39,293 nucleotides of DNA, taken from positions 1-39,293 of the IMG/VR virus record IMGVR_UViG_3300020203_000040. One strand, written 5' to 3'. The notes below the pieces were generated by a model that saw only the letters and a list, made by a program, of their open reading frames with translations, was not told where the DNA came from and made no database searches. The stretch comes from a virus. Positions 31,116 through 39,258 of this stretch are shown in pieces. The position numbers were made by a program, and so were the translations under genes. How positions within the stretch are numbered: the stretch's first letter is position 1; the number at the start of each line of letters is the position of its first letter.

Positions 31116-31133
31116 AACTTTCCGAACTTTCCG
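31116..31133 (+). repeat. 9-bp tandem repeat before the polymerase ATG
   Basis: AACTTTCCG occurs twice end to end (31116-31124 and 31125-31133), immediately upstream of the ATG at 31137. It could be a regulator binding site; this is only a sequence observation. Confidence 0.7.
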
Positions 31134-31136
31134 AAT

Positions 31137-33104
31137 ATGCAGCGTCTACACATAGATATAGAAACTTTTAGCGGCGTTAATTTATTAACGTCGGGGGTAT
31201 ATAAATATGCAGCTTCGCCGGATTTTGAAATACTTTTATTTGCATATTGTTTTAATAGCGGCGAGGTTAAAATAGTAGATTTAGCGCGCGGCGAAAAGTT
31301 ACCCACCGCCGTGGTGGCCGCTTTAAAAAACAAAAACGTCGAAAAATGGGCGTATAATGCGGCGTTTGAGCGCGTCTGCCTGCGGGCGGCCGGCTTCGAG
31401 GTGCCGGCGGAGCAGTGGCGCTGTACCATGGTTACTGCGGCGTTTTTCGGGTTTCCGTTTGGTTTAGCCGCCTGCGGAATGGCGTTAGGACTTTCGCCGG
31501 ATAAGCAAAAAGACCCCGGCGGCGGAAGACTTATTAGTTATTTTTGTTGCCCCCTGAGGTCGGAAAAAACAGGTGAAAAGCCTGCCCTATTTCATTACGA
31601 ATCCCGAACACGAAACAGGGCAGAGGACGATTTAGAGAAATGGCAGCAGTTTAAAAATTATTGCATTCAAGATGTTATAACGGAAACCGCTATTTACAAT
31701 AAAATAGCGTATTTAATGTTCCCGGAAAGTGAATTAAAAACCTATATTTTAGACCAAAAAATAAATGACAGGGGCGTTTTGGTAGACATTAAATTAGCCG
31801 AAGGCGCTATTAAAGTAGACAAGGAAAGCCGTATAGATATAATTAGTAAATTAGAATGCATAACAGGTTTAAAAAACGTTAACAGCCCGGTGCAGTTGGT
31901 AGACTGGATAAATGCTAATTCGGAGGAAACCATTAATAGCTTAACGAAAGAATCGGTAATTAATCTACTACCGACTGTAACCGGGGATGTTAAAAAGGTT
32001 TTAGAATTGCGTTTGCGATTGGCTAAAACAAGCATAAGAAAATATATCGCTATGCTTAATTATCGCGAAAACGATAATTACGTTAGAGGGCTTTTCCAAT
32101 ATTACGGTGCAAATCGGACGGGGCGTTTTGCCGGTCGCGGCGTGCAACTGCATAATTTACCGCGAATGTATTTAAAGTATTTAGACGCAATACGCGACGT
32201 AATTAAACGCGGCGACTACGCTTTAACTGCACTACTTTACGATAATATTCCCGACACACTTTCGCAGCTTATTCGTACTGCATTTATTTGCGAAGCTGAA
32301 ACTACTTTAGCCGTAGTAGATTTTGCCGCCATAGAAGCCCGCGTTATTGCGTGGTTGGCGGGCGAACAATGGCGGCTAAAAGTTTTCGCTACACACGGTA
32401 AAATTTACGAAGCATCGGCTGCGGCGATGTTTAACGTACCGATAGAAAAAGTAGACAAACAATTAAGGCAGCAGGGCAAAGTGGCGGAGTTGGCATTAGG
32501 TTTTCAAGGCGCTGTAGGTGCGTTGTGCAAAATGGGTGCGGATAGATTTTTATCGAAACCCGAAATGCAAAAAATAGTGAAGTTGTGGCGCAAAACCAAC
32601 CCAGCCATAGTGGCGCTATGGGCGGAAGTGGAGAGTTGCGTTATTAGCGCTATAAGTTTATGCGCGAAAACGGAATTAAAAAGTAAATTAGTTAGTTTTT
32701 ATTGCGACGATAAACATTTAATTATTACGCTACCGTCAGGCCGCGAACTTTATTACGTCCAGCCGCAAATTATACACGAAATTATTAAGTACAATATTTA
32801 TTACAAAGGTTTAGACGACAAAAAGAAATGGGGTTTAATAGATACTTATGGGGGTAAATTAGTAGAAAATATTGTACAGGCAATAGCCCGCGATGCGCTT
32901 GTTGCTGCTATGCACCGTTTAGACGAAAACGGCTTTGATATTGCGCTACATGTACACGACGAAATAGCAGCACAAATACCAATTAAAAACGCCGAAACCC
33001 GGCTCGAAAAAATGATAAAATTAATGTCGGCACCGTTGCCGTGGGCACCGGGTTTGATATTAACCGCCGAAGGGTATTTAACTTCTTTTTACAAAAAAGA
33101 CTGA
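31137..33104 (+). CDS. Family A DNA polymerase with 3'-5' exonuclease
   Basis: A 655-residue replicative polymerase. The exonuclease domain begins HIDIETFSG (Asp7, Glu9). Polymerase motif A is VVDFAAIEARVIAWL (Asp395), motif B RQQGKVAELALGFQG (Arg444, Lys448) and motif C LHVHDEIA (Asp608, Glu609). All metal ligands are present, so the enzyme should be active. It lacks a 5' nuclease domain, as usual for this phage group. It would copy the phage genome with the DUF2815 protein and the VapE-like primase-helicase. Possibly under the hairpin leader. Confidence 0.95.
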   Translation: MQRLHIDIETFSGVNLLTSGVYKYAASPDFEILLFAYCFNSGEVKIVDLARGEKLPTAVVAALKNKNVEKWAYNAAFERVCLRAAGFEVPAEQWRCTMVTAAFFGFPFGLAACGMALGLSPDKQKDPGGGRLISYFCCPLRSEKTGEKPALFHYESRTRNRAEDDLEKWQQFKNYCIQDVITETAIYNKIAYLMFPESELKTYILDQKINDRGVLVDIKLAEGAIKVDKESRIDIISKLECITGLKNVNSPVQLVDWINANSEETINSLTKESVINLLPTVTGDVKKVLELRLRLAKTSIRKYIAMLNYRENDNYVRGLFQYYGANRTGRFAGRGVQLHNLPRMYLKYLDAIRDVIKRGDYALTALLYDNIPDTLSQLIRTAFICEAETTLAVVDFAAIEARVIAWLAGEQWRLKVFATHGKIYEASAAAMFNVPIEKVDKQLRQQGKVAELALGFQGAVGALCKMGADRFLSKPEMQKIVKLWRKTNPAIVALWAEVESCVISAISLCAKTELKSKLVSFYCDDKHLIITLPSGRELYYVQPQIIHEIIKYNIYYKGLDDKKKWGLIDTYGGKLVENIVQAIARDALVAAMHRLDENGFDIALHVHDEIAAQIPIKNAETRLEKMIKLMSAPLPWAPGLILTAEGYLTSFYKKD

Positions 33105-33106
33105 AA

Positions 33107-35470
33107 ATGAAGGGTAAAACGTTAAACATTGCAACTGGATTAAAGGTAGATTCGGTGGTATGGCAAAATAAAAACACAACCTGGCAGGAATTTGTAACGC
33201 GGCTTTCAACCCCGGTTAAAACCAACGAAACTTTTAAAGCTTATTGCAACGCGTCCAAAGCGGATAAAGGGAAAATTAAAGACGTTGGGGGATACGTAGC
33301 AGGGTATTTGCTTAATGGTAGACGCAAAATAGGGAATGTAGTTAGTAGGTCTATGTTAACCTTAGACTTAGATTTCGCAAACTTAGAATTTTGGGACGAC
33401 TTTACGTTATTTTTTAATAATGCGGCGGTTTTACATTCGTCGCATTCACACAGCGAAAAAAACCCGCGATACAGGTTAATATTACCTTTATCGCGAGACG
33501 TTCAACCCGACGAATATGTAGCAATAATGCGGCTTATTGCGGGCATGTTAAACATAGAGTTATTCGATAATACCACTTTCGAGACTAATCAGCTAATGTT
33601 TTGGCCTTCTACTTCTTTAGACGCAGAATATTATTTTAAGTCCCAGGAAGGTGAATTTATAGACGCGGATTATTATTTAGCACAGTATTCAGATTGGCGC
33701 GACACCTCCCTTTGGCCGTCGTCGAGTAAAGAGGTAGCGCGAATAAAAGACGCCACAGCAAAACAGCAAAACCCGACAGAAAAAAAGGGTCTTATTGGTC
33801 TATTTTGCAGGGCATATAGCATCACCGGGGCGATAGAAAAATACCTTTCGGATATTTATTCGGAAGCGGCTAACGGCTGTTATACGTATGTGCAGGGGTC
33901 GACCGCGTCGGGGTTGAAAATTTACGAGGAAGATACATTCGCCTATTCGCACCACGGAACTGACCCCTGCGGCGGCCAATTATGCAACGCCTACGATTTA
34001 GTTAGGATCCATAAATTTGGGCATTTAGACGGCGAAGACAATGCCGCTAAAAGTAGCCGCGCTATGGAGGATTTAATTAGAGAAGATACCCACGTTAAAC
34101 AATTAATAGCGCAGGAAAATATGGCGTCTGCAAATTACGATTTTGCCGACCCGGAGGAAGACCATGAAAATGAAGACTTTAGTTGGGCTACAAAATTAGA
34201 AATAGACGGAAAAGGGAAATATTTAAGCAGTTCGACAAATCTAAATTTAATATTTGCTAACGACGAACATCTAAAGCAGCGTTTTAAACACAACGAATTT
34301 GACGGAAAAAGATATATTGTTAGTTCAGTCCCGTGGCGGAAAATAAAAGAATCCGAGCCTTTTTTAAACGTAGATTATAGCGGCATAAGAAATTATATCG
34401 AAAGTATTTATGGGATTAATTCGCCTATGAAAATAGACGATAGTTTAGCTTTAGAGCTGGAAAAAAATAAATTCCACCCTATAAGAAAATATTTAAAATC
34501 CCTTACGTGGGATGGCGTCCCGCGTATAGATAAAATATTAATAGAATATTTTGGCGCGACAGATAATGCGTACCACAGGGAAGCTATTACAAAGCATTTA
34601 ATTGCAGCCGTTGCGCGGGTATTTGTGCCGGGTATAAAATACGACTACGTCTTAACGCTGGTCGGCGAACAGGGCACGGGTAAGAGTACATTTATTAAAA
34701 AATTAGGCCGTGGGTGGTCGTCGGACAGCTTTATAACGGTTCAGGGTAACCAGTCTTTCGAGCAGTTACAGGGCGCATGGCTTATTGAAATTGCCGAATT
34801 ATCCGCGCTTAAAAAGGCCGAAATCGAAATGATAAAGCACTACCTGAGCAAGCAGGAAGATATTTTCAGACCGGCGTATATGCGCGCACCGGAAACATTT
34901 AAACGGCAATGCGTATTTTTTGCGACAACGAATAAAGATATATTTTTAACCGACCCGACGGGAAACCGGCGATTTATTCCTGTAGATATATACCCCGAAA
35001 AAGCGGTTAAAAATATACACGAAATAAAAGACACCGAAATCGACAATTTTTGGGCGGAAGCGGCGGCACTATTTGCCGAAGGTGAAACGTTATTTTTGTC
35101 CAATTTAGCGGCGGAAATAGCAAGTCGCGAACAAACCGAACACACAGTATTCGACGAAAAGCAGGGAATTATAGAAGAATATTTAGCGCTCGAACTACCG
35201 GAAAATTGGGCGAGTATGGGCATTTACGAACGCCGGGCGTATATTAACGATGTAGAAGAAATAACGCAAAAACCGACGGAACGGCGCGAGGAGGTTTGCG
35301 TTGCACAGATTTGGTGCGAATGCCTAAACCGGGAAAAAGAGGCTATGCATCGTTACCACACCGGAGAGATACACGAAATTATGCGGCAATTGCCCGGATG
35401 GCGAATTGCGAAAAGCCCTAAAAAATTCCCGCTATACGGCGTACAAAAATATTACGTCCGAAAAAATTAA
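33107..35470 (+). CDS. VapE-type primase-helicase
   Basis: A 787-residue fusion. The N terminus holds an archaeo-eukaryotic primase-like part: LTLDLDFA (Asp87, Asp89) and HSHSEKNPRYRLILPLSR. A Cys/His stretch (HHGTDPCGGQLCNA) may be a zinc ribbon. The C-terminal VirE-family ATPase has GEQGTGKST (Lys526) and the WLIEIAEL Walker B. It synthesises primers and unwinds DNA. ATG 33107 starts 3 bases after the polymerase stop; the earlier ATG at 33041 lies inside the polymerase. Similar proteins occur with DUF2800/DUF2815 modules. Confidence 0.9.
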   Translation: MKGKTLNIATGLKVDSVVWQNKNTTWQEFVTRLSTPVKTNETFKAYCNASKADKGKIKDVGGYVAGYLLNGRRKIGNVVSRSMLTLDLDFANLEFWDDFTLFFNNAAVLHSSHSHSEKNPRYRLILPLSRDVQPDEYVAIMRLIAGMLNIELFDNTTFETNQLMFWPSTSLDAEYYFKSQEGEFIDADYYLAQYSDWRDTSLWPSSSKEVARIKDATAKQQNPTEKKGLIGLFCRAYSITGAIEKYLSDIYSEAANGCYTYVQGSTASGLKIYEEDTFAYSHHGTDPCGGQLCNAYDLVRIHKFGHLDGEDNAAKSSRAMEDLIREDTHVKQLIAQENMASANYDFADPEEDHENEDFSWATKLEIDGKGKYLSSSTNLNLIFANDEHLKQRFKHNEFDGKRYIVSSVPWRKIKESEPFLNVDYSGIRNYIESIYGINSPMKIDDSLALELEKNKFHPIRKYLKSLTWDGVPRIDKILIEYFGATDNAYHREAITKHLIAAVARVFVPGIKYDYVLTLVGEQGTGKSTFIKKLGRGWSSDSFITVQGNQSFEQLQGAWLIEIAELSALKKAEIEMIKHYLSKQEDIFRPAYMRAPETFKRQCVFFATTNKDIFLTDPTGNRRFIPVDIYPEKAVKNIHEIKDTEIDNFWAEAAALFAEGETLFLSNLAAEIASREQTEHTVFDEKQGIIEEYLALELPENWASMGIYERRAYINDVEEITQKPTERREEVCVAQIWCECLNREKEAMHRYHTGEIHEIMRQLPGWRIAKSPKKFPLYGVQKYYVRKN

Positions 35471-35740
35471 ATGGTGATGCGCGAAAAAACAGTAGAAACG
35501 GCATTAATAAACGCGGTAAAAGCCGCAGGGGGTTTTACTATTAAATTGGTGGCGCTTCATTTTGCCGGCATACCCGATAGGCTTTGTTTATTGCCGGGAG
35601 GGCGGGCTATTTTTGTCGAAGTTAAGGCGCCAGGTAAAGTTCCTACGCCGAGGCAATTGTGGGTACACCAACGCCTTAAAAAGTTGGGTTTCAACGTTTT
35701 AGTGATTGATAACACAGAAGACGCAAAAAATGTTAAATAA
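35471..35740 (+). CDS. VRR-NUC domain nuclease
   Basis: An 89-residue stand-alone VRR-NUC: GIPDRLCLLPGGRAIFVEVK carries Asp36, Glu50 and Lys52 of the PD-(D/E)XK fold. It resolves or cleaves branched DNA, and commonly sits with SNF2 helicases in phages. It begins immediately after the upstream stop, without spacing. Its 3' end overlaps the helicase gene by 11 bases. Confidence 0.9.
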   Translation: MVMREKTVETALINAVKAAGGFTIKLVALHFAGIPDRLCLLPGGRAIFVEVKAPGKVPTPRQLWVHQRLKKLGFNVLVIDNTEDAKNVK

Positions 35741-37121
35741 AAACGATTTACATAAATACCAATTAACTGGCGTTTCGCATATTTTAAACAATAAATATGC
35801 AGGCTTATTTTTAGACATGGGTTTAGGGAAAACCGTTACTACTTTAACAGCTGTTAATATATTAATGTACGAAGATTTCGAGGTAAATAAAATCTTACTT
35901 GTCGCGCCTAAAAGGGTGGTGGAGAGCGTTTGGAAGACCGAGACGGCTAAATGGGCGCACCTTAAAAATTTAATACTTTGCCGCGTTATCGGAACGGAAA
36001 AACAGCGGAAAAACGCATTAGCCGCTAAAGGCGATATTTATTTAATTTCGCGCGATAATTTGTCGTGGTTAATAGGGCTTTATGGCGGTACGCGCATCCC
36101 TTTCGATATGTTAATAATAGACGAAAGCAGCAGTTTTAAAAACCCCAATTCGGTACGGTTTAAGAGCCTTAAAGCTATACAGCCGTGTTTTAAGCGGGTT
36201 TTAATTTTAACGGGTACTCCGGCGCCAAACGGGTTAATAGACTTATGGACGCAGCTATATTTACTCGATAGGGGCGCGCGTTTAGGTAAGTTTATAGGCG
36301 AATACCGAGAAAACTATTTTAACGCGGGGGCACGTAATGGCGCAATTATATATAATTATAATTTAAGGAAAAACGCAGAAAAAGAAATACATAGAAAAAT
36401 AGGCGATATTTGTATAAGCATGAAAGCGGAGGATTTATTAGATTTACCCGGCAGAATAGTTAACGATATATATTTAGAATTTACGCCGCAATTACGTACG
36501 GCCTATTTAGACTTCGAAAGAGAACAAGTTTTAGAAATATTCGGAGGTGACGGCGAAGAAGCGGGTATAGTTTCTGCAACTAACGCGGCTGCGCTAACCA
36601 CAAAATTGCTGCAATTTTCCAACGGCGCGGTCTACGACGAAGATAAGAACGTACACGAAATACACACTTTAAAATTAGACGAAGCACGGCAAATAGTCGA
36701 ACAGGCGAGCGGAAAACCGGTTTTAATTGCGTGGACATTTAAGCACGATAGAGACCGATTAATTAAGCATTTAAAAGACTATAACGTTCGAGAATTAAAA
36801 ACGGAAAAAGATATACAGGACTGGAATAACGGTGAAATAGAAGTTTTGCTTATGCACCCCGCAAGCGGCGGCCACGGGCTAAATTTACAGGCCGGAGGTA
36901 ACACGATTTTATGGTTTTCGCTTACGTGGTCGCTCGAATTGTACCAGCAAGTTAATGCGCGTTTAGACCGACAAGGGCAAACCGGGGTAGTAGTAATAAA
37001 TCGTTTAATTGTTATTAATACGTTAGACGAAAATATCGTTGCAGCTTTAGCCGACAAGGGCGAAACGCAAAACGCTTTAATTAATGCGGTTAAAGCCCGC
37101 GTCGAAAAATACTTAAACTGA
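35730..37121 (+). CDS. SNF2-like DEAD/DEAH helicase
   Basis: A 463-residue superfamily 2 translocase with Walker A DMGLGKT (about residues 29-35), motif II IIDESSSF, motif III TGTPAPNGLIDLW, and motif VI QQVNARLDRQGQ. The partner VRR-NUC nuclease lies directly upstream, so the pair probably remodels and cuts branched or recombining DNA. ATG 35730 lies 11 bases before the VRR-NUC stop; the preceding in-frame ATG (35706) is deeper in that gene. Confidence 0.9.
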   Translation: MLNKNDLHKYQLTGVSHILNNKYAGLFLDMGLGKTVTTLTAVNILMYEDFEVNKILLVAPKRVVESVWKTETAKWAHLKNLILCRVIGTEKQRKNALAAKGDIYLISRDNLSWLIGLYGGTRIPFDMLIIDESSSFKNPNSVRFKSLKAIQPCFKRVLILTGTPAPNGLIDLWTQLYLLDRGARLGKFIGEYRENYFNAGARNGAIIYNYNLRKNAEKEIHRKIGDICISMKAEDLLDLPGRIVNDIYLEFTPQLRTAYLDFEREQVLEIFGGDGEEAGIVSATNAAALTTKLLQFSNGAVYDEDKNVHEIHTLKLDEARQIVEQASGKPVLIAWTFKHDRDRLIKHLKDYNVRELKTEKDIQDWNNGEIEVLLMHPASGGHGLNLQAGGNTILWFSLTWSLELYQQVNARLDRQGQTGVVVINRLIVINTLDENIVAALADKGETQNALINAVKARVEKYLN

Positions 37122-37122
37122 T

Positions 37123-37287
37123 ATGCGGTTTAAAACACTCGATAGACGCAAACAAAGCAAAACAGGTAAACGCGCTGTTCACGTTGTTAGAAGTGTTAAA
37201 GAAATGTTAAAGTACGTTTTTCGCTTGCAAAAACGACACTGGTTGCCGTACATTTGCAGCCACACATTAAACACAAAAAAGGTATGA
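37123..37287 (+). CDS. Small basic protein (54 residues)
   Basis: A short ORF starts 1 base after the helicase stop and ends in a TGA that overlaps the ATG at 37284 (ATGA), the ideal coupled geometry for this operon. The product MRFKTLDRRKQSKTGKRAVH... is strongly basic (14 Lys/Arg in the first 30 residues), perhaps DNA- or RNA-binding. The promoter at 37224-37256 lies inside it. The chance that an ORF this short fits both boundaries so well is small, but it is not proof. Confidence 0.5.
   Translation: MRFKTLDRRKQSKTGKRAVHVVRSVKEMLKYVFRLQKRHWLPYICSHTLNTKKV
37224..37256 (+). promoter_or_regulatory. Promoter for the Ala/Lys-rich protein
   Basis: CTTG (37224-37227), 21-base spacer, TACATTTG (37249-37256), exact -7 match. 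ATG at 37284. It lies within the small basic ORF. Confidence 0.65.
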
Positions 37288-38168
37288 ATGTATTTATTTA
37301 CTATCAAGATGACTTTGCTTACCGGTGCGCGGTAACTAAAAACGGCGACAGGTTACACGCCGTCCCCGGGGAGTCCGCACCGGATTTCTACGCACGTGTA
37401 ATAGCGTGGGTCGACAAAGAATTTTTGGACGATGCCAGCCTGCACAAACTTAGTGCGGGTACGGTAAAAGATTACAGCACTTTGCTGTTATCCGAAGCCA
37501 TTAAAGTCTTATCTACCGGCGTAGTCTCCAGAGCGTGCGAAGCGGTTGTAGCCCACCGAAACGAGGCTATCTTGCGCGTTTCGGAAACGCAGGCAACGGC
37601 GGACGTAAACGGCTTGCAAGCCCACGCAATCGCCGCACGAGATGCCGCAAAAACCGCACACGATGCCGCAAAAACCGCACGTGAAAACGCAAAAACGGCG
37701 CGATTGCAAGCCCGCGAAGCGGGCAAAGCCGCTAAAAAAGTGCGGCCAACACTGGAGAGCCTCGAACAGTTAGCGGCTGAAAGCGCGGCGAAGGTGGGGA
37801 AAGTGTACCCGATACAAACCCGAAACGGGGGGGCGGTTTTCGCCCTGCTGATTTCGATAATTATAGACCGGAAACGGTTGCAAGCAATGTACCGATTTCG
37901 GGAAGTTAACCCGAACAGCGGCGGGTTTGTCGAAAACCCGAAACCAAAATATCTGCACAAAGCGTTAACTACCTTTTTAGTAGCTAACAAAGCCTTAACC
38001 GAAATGGCCTCCGCGCTCGCAGAAGCGGAAAAAGCAAAGCCCGAAACCGCAAAAAAACTGATGATACTTAACGGGAAAATAGCCCGCCTCGCAATAAAAA
38101 TCGCGACGCTGAAAAGCGCCGCCGAAAAATTGGCTCACGAAGCCGCAGCCGCAGCGGTAATTGTTTAG
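37284..38168 (+). CDS. Ala/Lys-rich coiled-coil protein of unknown function
   Basis: A 294-residue protein. After a folded N terminus (MNVFIYYQDDFAYRCAVTKN) come long Ala/Lys/Arg helices: a heptad AAKTAHD/AAKTARE/NAKTARL, KAAKKVRPTLESLEQLAAES and a C-terminal AEKLAHEAAAAAVIV, interrupted by a hydrophobic GGAVFALLISIIIDRK segment. Histone-like or nucleoid binding is conceivable from the composition, as is an anti-host role, but neither is demonstrated. It has its own promoter and is followed by a terminator, so it forms a one-gene unit. Confidence 0.7.
   Translation: MNVFIYYQDDFAYRCAVTKNGDRLHAVPGESAPDFYARVIAWVDKEFLDDASLHKLSAGTVKDYSTLLLSEAIKVLSTGVVSRACEAVVAHRNEAILRVSETQATADVNGLQAHAIAARDAAKTAHDAAKTARENAKTARLQAREAGKAAKKVRPTLESLEQLAAESAAKVGKVYPIQTRNGGAVFALLISIIIDRKRLQAMYRFREVNPNSGGFVENPKPKYLHKALTTFLVANKALTEMASALAEAEKAKPETAKKLMILNGKIARLAIKIATLKSAAEKLAHEAAAAAVIV
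37641..37682 (+). repeat. 21-bp repeat encoding a coiled-coil heptad
   Basis: gatgccgcaaaaaccgcac occurs at 37641 and 37662, a 21-bp period equal to 7 codons (AAKTAHD). Confidence 0.9.
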
Positions 38169-38201
38169 CTTAGATTGTTTAGATTGTAAGTTGATTGGTA
38201 G

Positions 38202-38234
38202 AGCCTGCTGCACTTTTGTAGCAGGCTTTTTTTG
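38202..38234 (+). terminator. Strong intrinsic terminator
   Basis: AGCCTGCT / AGCAGGCT with a 10-base loop, followed by TTTTTTT. Confidence 0.9.
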
Positions 38235-38242
38235 TAACGAAA

Positions 38243-38833
38243 ATGAATTTTATGTCAATCTTTTTTTTACTCTTCGTACATTTTTACGGTTCGCCGAAAC
38301 CGCTAATGCCGAACGACTGTTTAGCCGAACCGCTAACAAGTTATTATTACGTTTTTGAGTCCTACCGGCCAAAAAACGCCGCTAATAAACGCGACGTAGC
38401 CTATTTTCGACAACATTACGCCGCCGCGCAATCGGCAGAACGGCAAACAGGCATACCCGCGTCAGTCACGCTCGCACAAGCGAAAATAGAAAGCGCAGCA
38501 GGTAGCAGCCGCTTAGCGCAAAAAGCAAATAACCATTTTGGCGTTAAGTGTTTCAATCGCGGATGCGCAAGCGGACACTGCATTAAAGCAAAAGAAGGGA
38601 TGTTTAGGCGTTACAAAAATGCTGCCGAATCATTCACCCATCGCGCTAAAGTGCTGCAAAAGCCGCGCTATGTAGCCTGTACAGGTTTAACCGCAAACGC
38701 TTTTTGCGACTGCTTGCAGGAAAAAGGCTACGCCACCGATAAAAATTACGCAAAACTGCTAAAAGCGGTTATTAAGCAGTACAAACTGTCCGAATTCGAC
38801 GCAAAAAATTTAGTATATTCACCTCCGGATTAA
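38243..38833 (+). CDS. Glucosaminidase-type endolysin
   Basis: A 196-residue cell-wall hydrolase. The N terminus (MNFMSIFFLLFVHFYGSP) is a signal peptide or signal-anchor. The catalytic region GIPASVTLAQAKIESAAG has the family Glu (Glu83), followed by NNHFGVKC and, later, the conserved Tyr in KPRYVACTG, as in endo-beta-N-acetylglucosaminidases. It cleaves the glycan strands of host peptidoglycan. Export by Sec would bring it to the periplasm, partly independent of the holin. ATG 38243 is used; a downstream ATG at 38252 is possible. Confidence 0.85.
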   Translation: MNFMSIFFLLFVHFYGSPKPLMPNDCLAEPLTSYYYVFESYRPKNAANKRDVAYFRQHYAAAQSAERQTGIPASVTLAQAKIESAAGSSRLAQKANNHFGVKCFNRGCASGHCIKAKEGMFRRYKNAAESFTHRAKVLQKPRYVACTGLTANAFCDCLQEKGYATDKNYAKLLKAVIKQYKLSEFDAKNLVYSPPD

Positions 38834-38852
38834 TAGCTACTAACTAAAAAAA

Positions 38853-39164
38853 ATGCTGGTAAATATATTCGACGCGAACGGGCAACTGCTTGCGTCTAAA
38901 CACGTCTATGAATTGCTTCGAGAGCAGTTAGCAGAGTGGGCATTAGAGCAAGCGCAAAAAGGCTATAAAGTAGTTCATGTGCGCGAAGCCGGCGACGACA
39001 AACCCGCTTTAGAGAAGCCGATGTGCATAACAATACGAAAACCAGACGGTTCCGTATTGTCCGTCCGAGCATTTCGCGCCGACGGACGCATAAAGTATTT
39101 GGATTTGTGGATTTGGGGTTTGGTAGCGCAGGGCTACGAAGTGCTTTTCAGCGAAAAATGTTAG
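38853..39164 (+). CDS. Hypothetical protein downstream of endolysin
   Basis: A 103-residue soluble protein (MLVNIFDANGQLLASKHVYE). The first half includes a helical stretch (LREQLAEWALEQAQKGYKVV), the second half is basic and aromatic. No recognised motif. It is 19 bases after the endolysin and probably on the same transcript. Confidence 0.6.
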   Translation: MLVNIFDANGQLLASKHVYELLREQLAEWALEQAQKGYKVVHVREAGDDKPALEKPMCITIRKPDGSVLSVRAFRADGRIKYLDLWIWGLVAQGYEVLFSEKC

Positions 39165-39190
39165 AAAAATAAAAAAAAGTAAGAAAAGAC

Positions 39191-39221
39191 TTGACAAGTA
39201 ATAAAAAGTACCGTATCTTTG
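39191..39221 (+). promoter_or_regulatory. Strong promoter near the right edge
   Basis: TTG (39191-39193), 20-base spacer, TATCTTTG (39214-39221), matching the Bacteroidota promoter. It would drive the gene at 39259, and in a circular genome the packaging and head genes from 2 onward. Confidence 0.75.
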
Positions 39222-39230
39222 TGGGGTACT
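39208..39230 (+). promoter_or_regulatory. Candidate operator over the -7 box
   Basis: AGTACC (39208-39213) and its inverse GGTACT (39225-39230) flank the TATCTTTG element exactly. A repressor or activator at this place would control the promoter directly. A second inverted pair, TACCGTATCTTT and AAAGATGGTA, overlaps it. Confidence 0.5.
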
Positions 39231-39258
39231 AAAGATGGTACGACAAAAAAACAAAAAA

